Positions 61,541 to 64,000 of a DNA stretch of 64,000 nucleotides are shown here, one piece after another. Both the position numbers and the translations under genes were made by a program. Position 1 is the first letter of the stretch; each line of letters opens with the position of its first letter. The notes below the pieces were generated by a model, which did not search any database, was not told the origin of the DNA, and was given only the letters and a program-made list of their open reading frames with translations. This DNA is from Limnohabitans parvus II-B4 (GTDB taxonomy: Bacteria > Pseudomonadota > Gammaproteobacteria > Burkholderiales > Burkholderiaceae_C), in assembly GCF_003063455.1 (NCBI RefSeq), contig NZ_NESN01000002.1, positions 1 to 64,000 on the forward strand, given 5' to 3'.

Positions 61541-62755
61541 TCAGTCTGCTTGCTTGCGCAAGAAAGCAGGGATCTCGATGTCGTCCATGCCGGCATTGGC
61601 CATGCCATCCACACGGGCAGCCGCGTGGGTGCGGTTGCTGCGCCAGATGGCGGGCGTGTTCATGCCGTTGGTGGCCGAAGGTGCAGCGCTGTGCAATGAA
61701 TTGGCCACAGCATCCTGACCACCCATGGTGAAAGGCACGTTGTCGGTACCGGTGCGCAGCACTTGCAAAGGAGGCGCGGTGCGGCGTGCACCGGCTTTGG
61801 ACAAGCCTGTGGCCACCACAGTCACGCGGATCTCGTCGCCCAGGCTTTCGTCATAGGCAGTGCCGTAGATCACATGGGCGTTTTCCGAAGCGTAAGCACG
61901 GATGGTGTTCATCGCCTGCTTGGACTCGGACAACTTGAGCGAACCCTTGGCGGCGCTGATCAGCACCAGCACACCCTTGGCACCCGACAAGTCCACACCT
62001 TCGAGAAGAGGGCAAGCGACAGCTTGCTCGGCCGCGATGCGGGCGCGGTCCGGGCCGCTGGCGGCAGCTGTGCCCATCATGGCTTTGCCGGGCTCGCCCA
62101 TCACTGTGCGCACGTCTTCAAAGTCGACGTTCACATGACCGGGCACATTGATGATCTCGGCAATGCCACCCACAGCGTTTTTCAGCACGTCGTTGGCATG
62201 CGCAAACGCCTCGTCTTGCGTCATGTCTTCGCCGCCAGGCAATTCCAGCAGTTTTTCGTTCAACACCACGATCAACGAATCCACATTGGCTTCGAGTTCC
62301 TGCATGCCCAGGTCGGCATTGGACATGCGACGACCACCTTCGAATTCGAAAGGTTTGGTCACCACACCCACCGTGAGGATGCCCATCTCTTTGGCGATGC
62401 GGGCAATCACAGGCGCAGCGCCTGTGCCTGTGCCGCCGCCCATGCCGGCGGTGATGAACAACATGTGTGCGCCTTCGATGGCGGCACGAATGTCGGCTTC
62501 GGCGCTTTCTGCGGCTTCACGGCCTTTTTCGGGCTTGCTCCCAGCACCCAGACCGGTCTGGCCCAGTTGGATGAAGCGGTGTGCCGCGCTGCGGGCCAAT
62601 GCCTGTGCGTCGGTGTTGGCGCACACGAATTCAACGCCCTGAACTTGGCGCTCGATCATGTGCTCAACAGCGTTGCCGCCGCCACCACCGACGCCGATCA
62701 CTTTGATCTGGGTGCCTTGGTTGAACTCTTCGGTTTGGATCATTTCAATGGTCAT
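61541..62755 (-). CDS. ftsZ: Cell division GTPase FtsZ
   Basis: A 404-residue tubulin homologue that forms the division ring. It has GGGGGNAVEHMI near the start, the tubulin signature GMGGGTGTGAAPVIA, NVDFEDVRTVM, a variable linker, and the conserved C-terminal tail DIEIPAFLRKQAD that binds FtsA and ZipA. AGGAGTAGCACC places a ribosome-binding site before the ATG. It follows ftsA after 136 bp and is closed by a terminator. Confidence 0.98.
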   Translation of the reverse strand: MTIEMIQTEEFNQGTQIKVIGVGGGGGNAVEHMIERQVQGVEFVCANTDAQALARSAAHRFIQLGQTGLGAGSKPEKGREAAESAEADIRAAIEGAHMLFITAGMGGGTGTGAAPVIARIAKEMGILTVGVVTKPFEFEGGRRMSNADLGMQELEANVDSLIVVLNEKLLELPGGEDMTQDEAFAHANDVLKNAVGGIAEIINVPGHVNVDFEDVRTVMGEPGKAMMGTAAASGPDRARIAAEQAVACPLLEGVDLSGAKGVLVLISAAKGSLKLSESKQAMNTIRAYASENAHVIYGTAYDESLGDEIRVTVVATGLSKAGARRTAPPLQVLRTGTDNVPFTMGGQDAVANSLHSAAPSATNGMNTPAIWRSNRTHAAARVDGMANAGMDDIEIPAFLRKQAD

Positions 62756-62891
62756 GGTGCTACTCCTAAATTTGTTTGCAGTTGCTTGGATTTTCTAGAT
62801 TCGTTTTTTTGTTCGGTTGAGGGGTGTCAACATCGACACGGCCTGCATGTCGGTGGGCTGCCTCTGGCCAGAAAGCGTTTTTTCCAGTTCA

Positions 62892-64000
62892 TCAGAAGTT
62901 CCCCACGATGAAGTCTTTGAAGCGACCAAAAGCGTTGTTCACTGAACTTTTCTTTTGGGTGACTTTGTAGCCACGCAGACGGGCCAAGCGGGCTTCTTCC
63001 AAGAGGCCCATCACCGTGGCTGCGCGCGGCTGGCTGACCATATCAGCCAAGCCGCCTGCGTATTTGGGCAGGCCACGGCGCACGGGCTTGAGGAAGATGT
63101 CCTCGCCCAGCTCGACCATTCCGGGCATGACGGCGCTACCGCCTGTGAGCACAATGCCGGAAGACAGCACTTCTTCGTAGCCCGACTCGCGGATGACCTG
63201 GTGCACCAGCGAGAAAATTTCTTCGATGCGTGGCTCAATCACGCCAGCCAAGGCTTGGCGGCTGAGCATGCGCGGCCCCCGGTCGCCCAGACCTGGCACT
63301 TCGACCTGCGCGTCCGGGTCGGCCAGCAACTGCTTGGCGTAACCACTTTCGACTTTGATGTCTTCAGCATCCTTCGTTGGCGTGCGCAAAGCCATGGCAA
63401 TGTCGCTGGTGATCAGGTCACCCGCGATTGGGATCACGGCCGTGTGGCGGATTGAACCGTTGGCAAAGATCGCCACGTCGGTCGTGCCTGCGCCAATGTC
63501 CACACACACCACGCCCAATTCGCGCTCGTCTTCTGACAGCACGGCCAGACTTGACGATTGCGGGTTGAGCAGCAACTGGTCAACCTCAAGGCCGCAGCGG
63601 CGCACGCACTTGATGATGTTTTCAGCCGCGCTTTGCGCGCCCGTCACAATGTGCACCTTGGCTTCCAGGCGCATGCCGCTCATGCCAATCGGCTCCTTGA
63701 CCTCTTGCCCGTCGATCACAAATTCCTGTGGCGCCACCAACAGCAAGCGCTGATCGGTCGAGATGTTGATTGCACGGGCGGTTTCCATCACGCGGGCCAC
63801 ATCGGCCTGCGTGACTTCCTTGTCCTTGATCGCCACCATGCCACTGGAGTTGATGCCTCGAATGTGGCTGCCGGTGATGCCCACATTCACGCGGGTGATC
63901 TTGCAGTCAGCCATCAACTCGGCTTCTTTCAGCGCCTGCTGGATGCTTTGCACGGTGGCATCGATGTTGACCACCACACCGCGCTTGAGGCCATTGCCCG
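62892..64000 (-). CDS. ftsA: Cell division protein FtsA, 5' end outside window
   Basis: Actin-like protein that tethers FtsZ to the membrane. Visible are NGLKRGVVVNIDATVQSIQQ at the right edge, the 1C subdomain (VNVGITGSHIRGINSSGMVA), the ATP-binding VCVDIGAGTTDVAIF, and GIVLTGGSAVMPGMVELG. The C terminus is the membrane-binding amphipathic helix (FGRFKDFIVGNF). The coding frame continues past 64000, so the N-terminal phosphate-1 motif is not seen. Confidence 0.97.
   Translation of the reverse strand, partial: GNGLKRGVVVNIDATVQSIQQALKEAELMADCKITRVNVGITGSHIRGINSSGMVAIKDKEVTQADVARVMETARAINISTDQRLLLVAPQEFVIDGQEVKEPIGMSGMRLEAKVHIVTGAQSAAENIIKCVRRCGLEVDQLLLNPQSSSLAVLSEDERELGVVCVDIGAGTTDVAIFANGSIRHTAVIPIAGDLITSDIAMALRTPTKDAEDIKVESGYAKQLLADPDAQVEVPGLGDRGPRMLSRQALAGVIEPRIEEIFSLVHQVIRESGYEEVLSSGIVLTGGSAVMPGMVELGEDIFLKPVRRGLPKYAGGLADMVSQPRAATVMGLLEEARLARLRGYKVTQKKSSVNNAFGRFKDFIVGNF

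Overview
The window looks like the chromosome of a betaproteobacterium of the order Burkholderiales, most likely Comamonadaceae. The reasons are the high GC content, the dcw-cluster end ftsA-ftsZ-lpxC, the accB-accC-prmA-zinc-ribbon operon, the nrdA-nrdB-histone-H1-like order, and short palindromic elements of a kind common in that family. The genus cannot be fixed from sequence alone; Limnohabitans- or Rhodoferax-like is a guess.

Region 1 (1-30959) is a cell-surface and signalling island. Almost 24 kb is one minus-strand reading frame with no stop that I found. It starts at a GTG at 23890 and runs off the left edge: the exoprotein (TpsA) of a two-partner secretion system, at least 7,963 codons long. 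It has an extended signal peptide, a haemagglutination-type TPS domain, a very long repeat-built beta-helix, a glycine-rich module, a possible beta-sandwich insert, and several families of tandem repeats. Its transporter TpsB lies 12 bp upstream. Upstream of that, on the same strand, is a tonB-exbB-exbD cassette. A divergent unknown gene follows, then an OmpR-type response regulator and a 7TMR-DISM histidine kinase. I read these as a possible production, export and sensing unit; the functional link is inference.

Region 2 (31092-44844) holds a tRNA-Met, a possible gene remnant, a GNAT acetyltransferase, an acyl-CoA ligase divergent from a DUF2889 gene, miaB, a GGCT-like gene, ffh, a ccsA/ypjD-like gene, a PP0621-like small protein, ampD, the class Ia ribonucleotide reductase genes nrdA and nrdB (with two NrdR boxes over a clear promoter), and a repetitive lysine/alanine-rich histone H1-like gene with its terminator.

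Region 3 (44885-64000) is mostly housekeeping. It contains accB-accC-prmA-DUF3426, a TlpA-like thioredoxin and its overlapping upstream gene, mpl, a DAHP synthase gene, tldD, rodA, mtgA-ruvC, a second tonB-like gene, an RNB-family exoribonuclease, yqiA, lpxC, ftsZ and a partial ftsA. Several act in envelope growth or muropeptide recycling (AmpD, Mpl, MtgA, RodA, LpxC, FtsA/Z).

The two most interesting items are the giant TPS adhesin locus with its adjoining TonB-ExbBD cassette, and an unlisted 25-residue leader peptide upstream of the DAHP synthase gene. The leader carries eight consecutive aromatic codons (Phe, Tyr and Trp), followed by mutually exclusive hairpins ending in a T8 tract: a textbook-style transcription attenuator that would sense all three aromatic amino acids.
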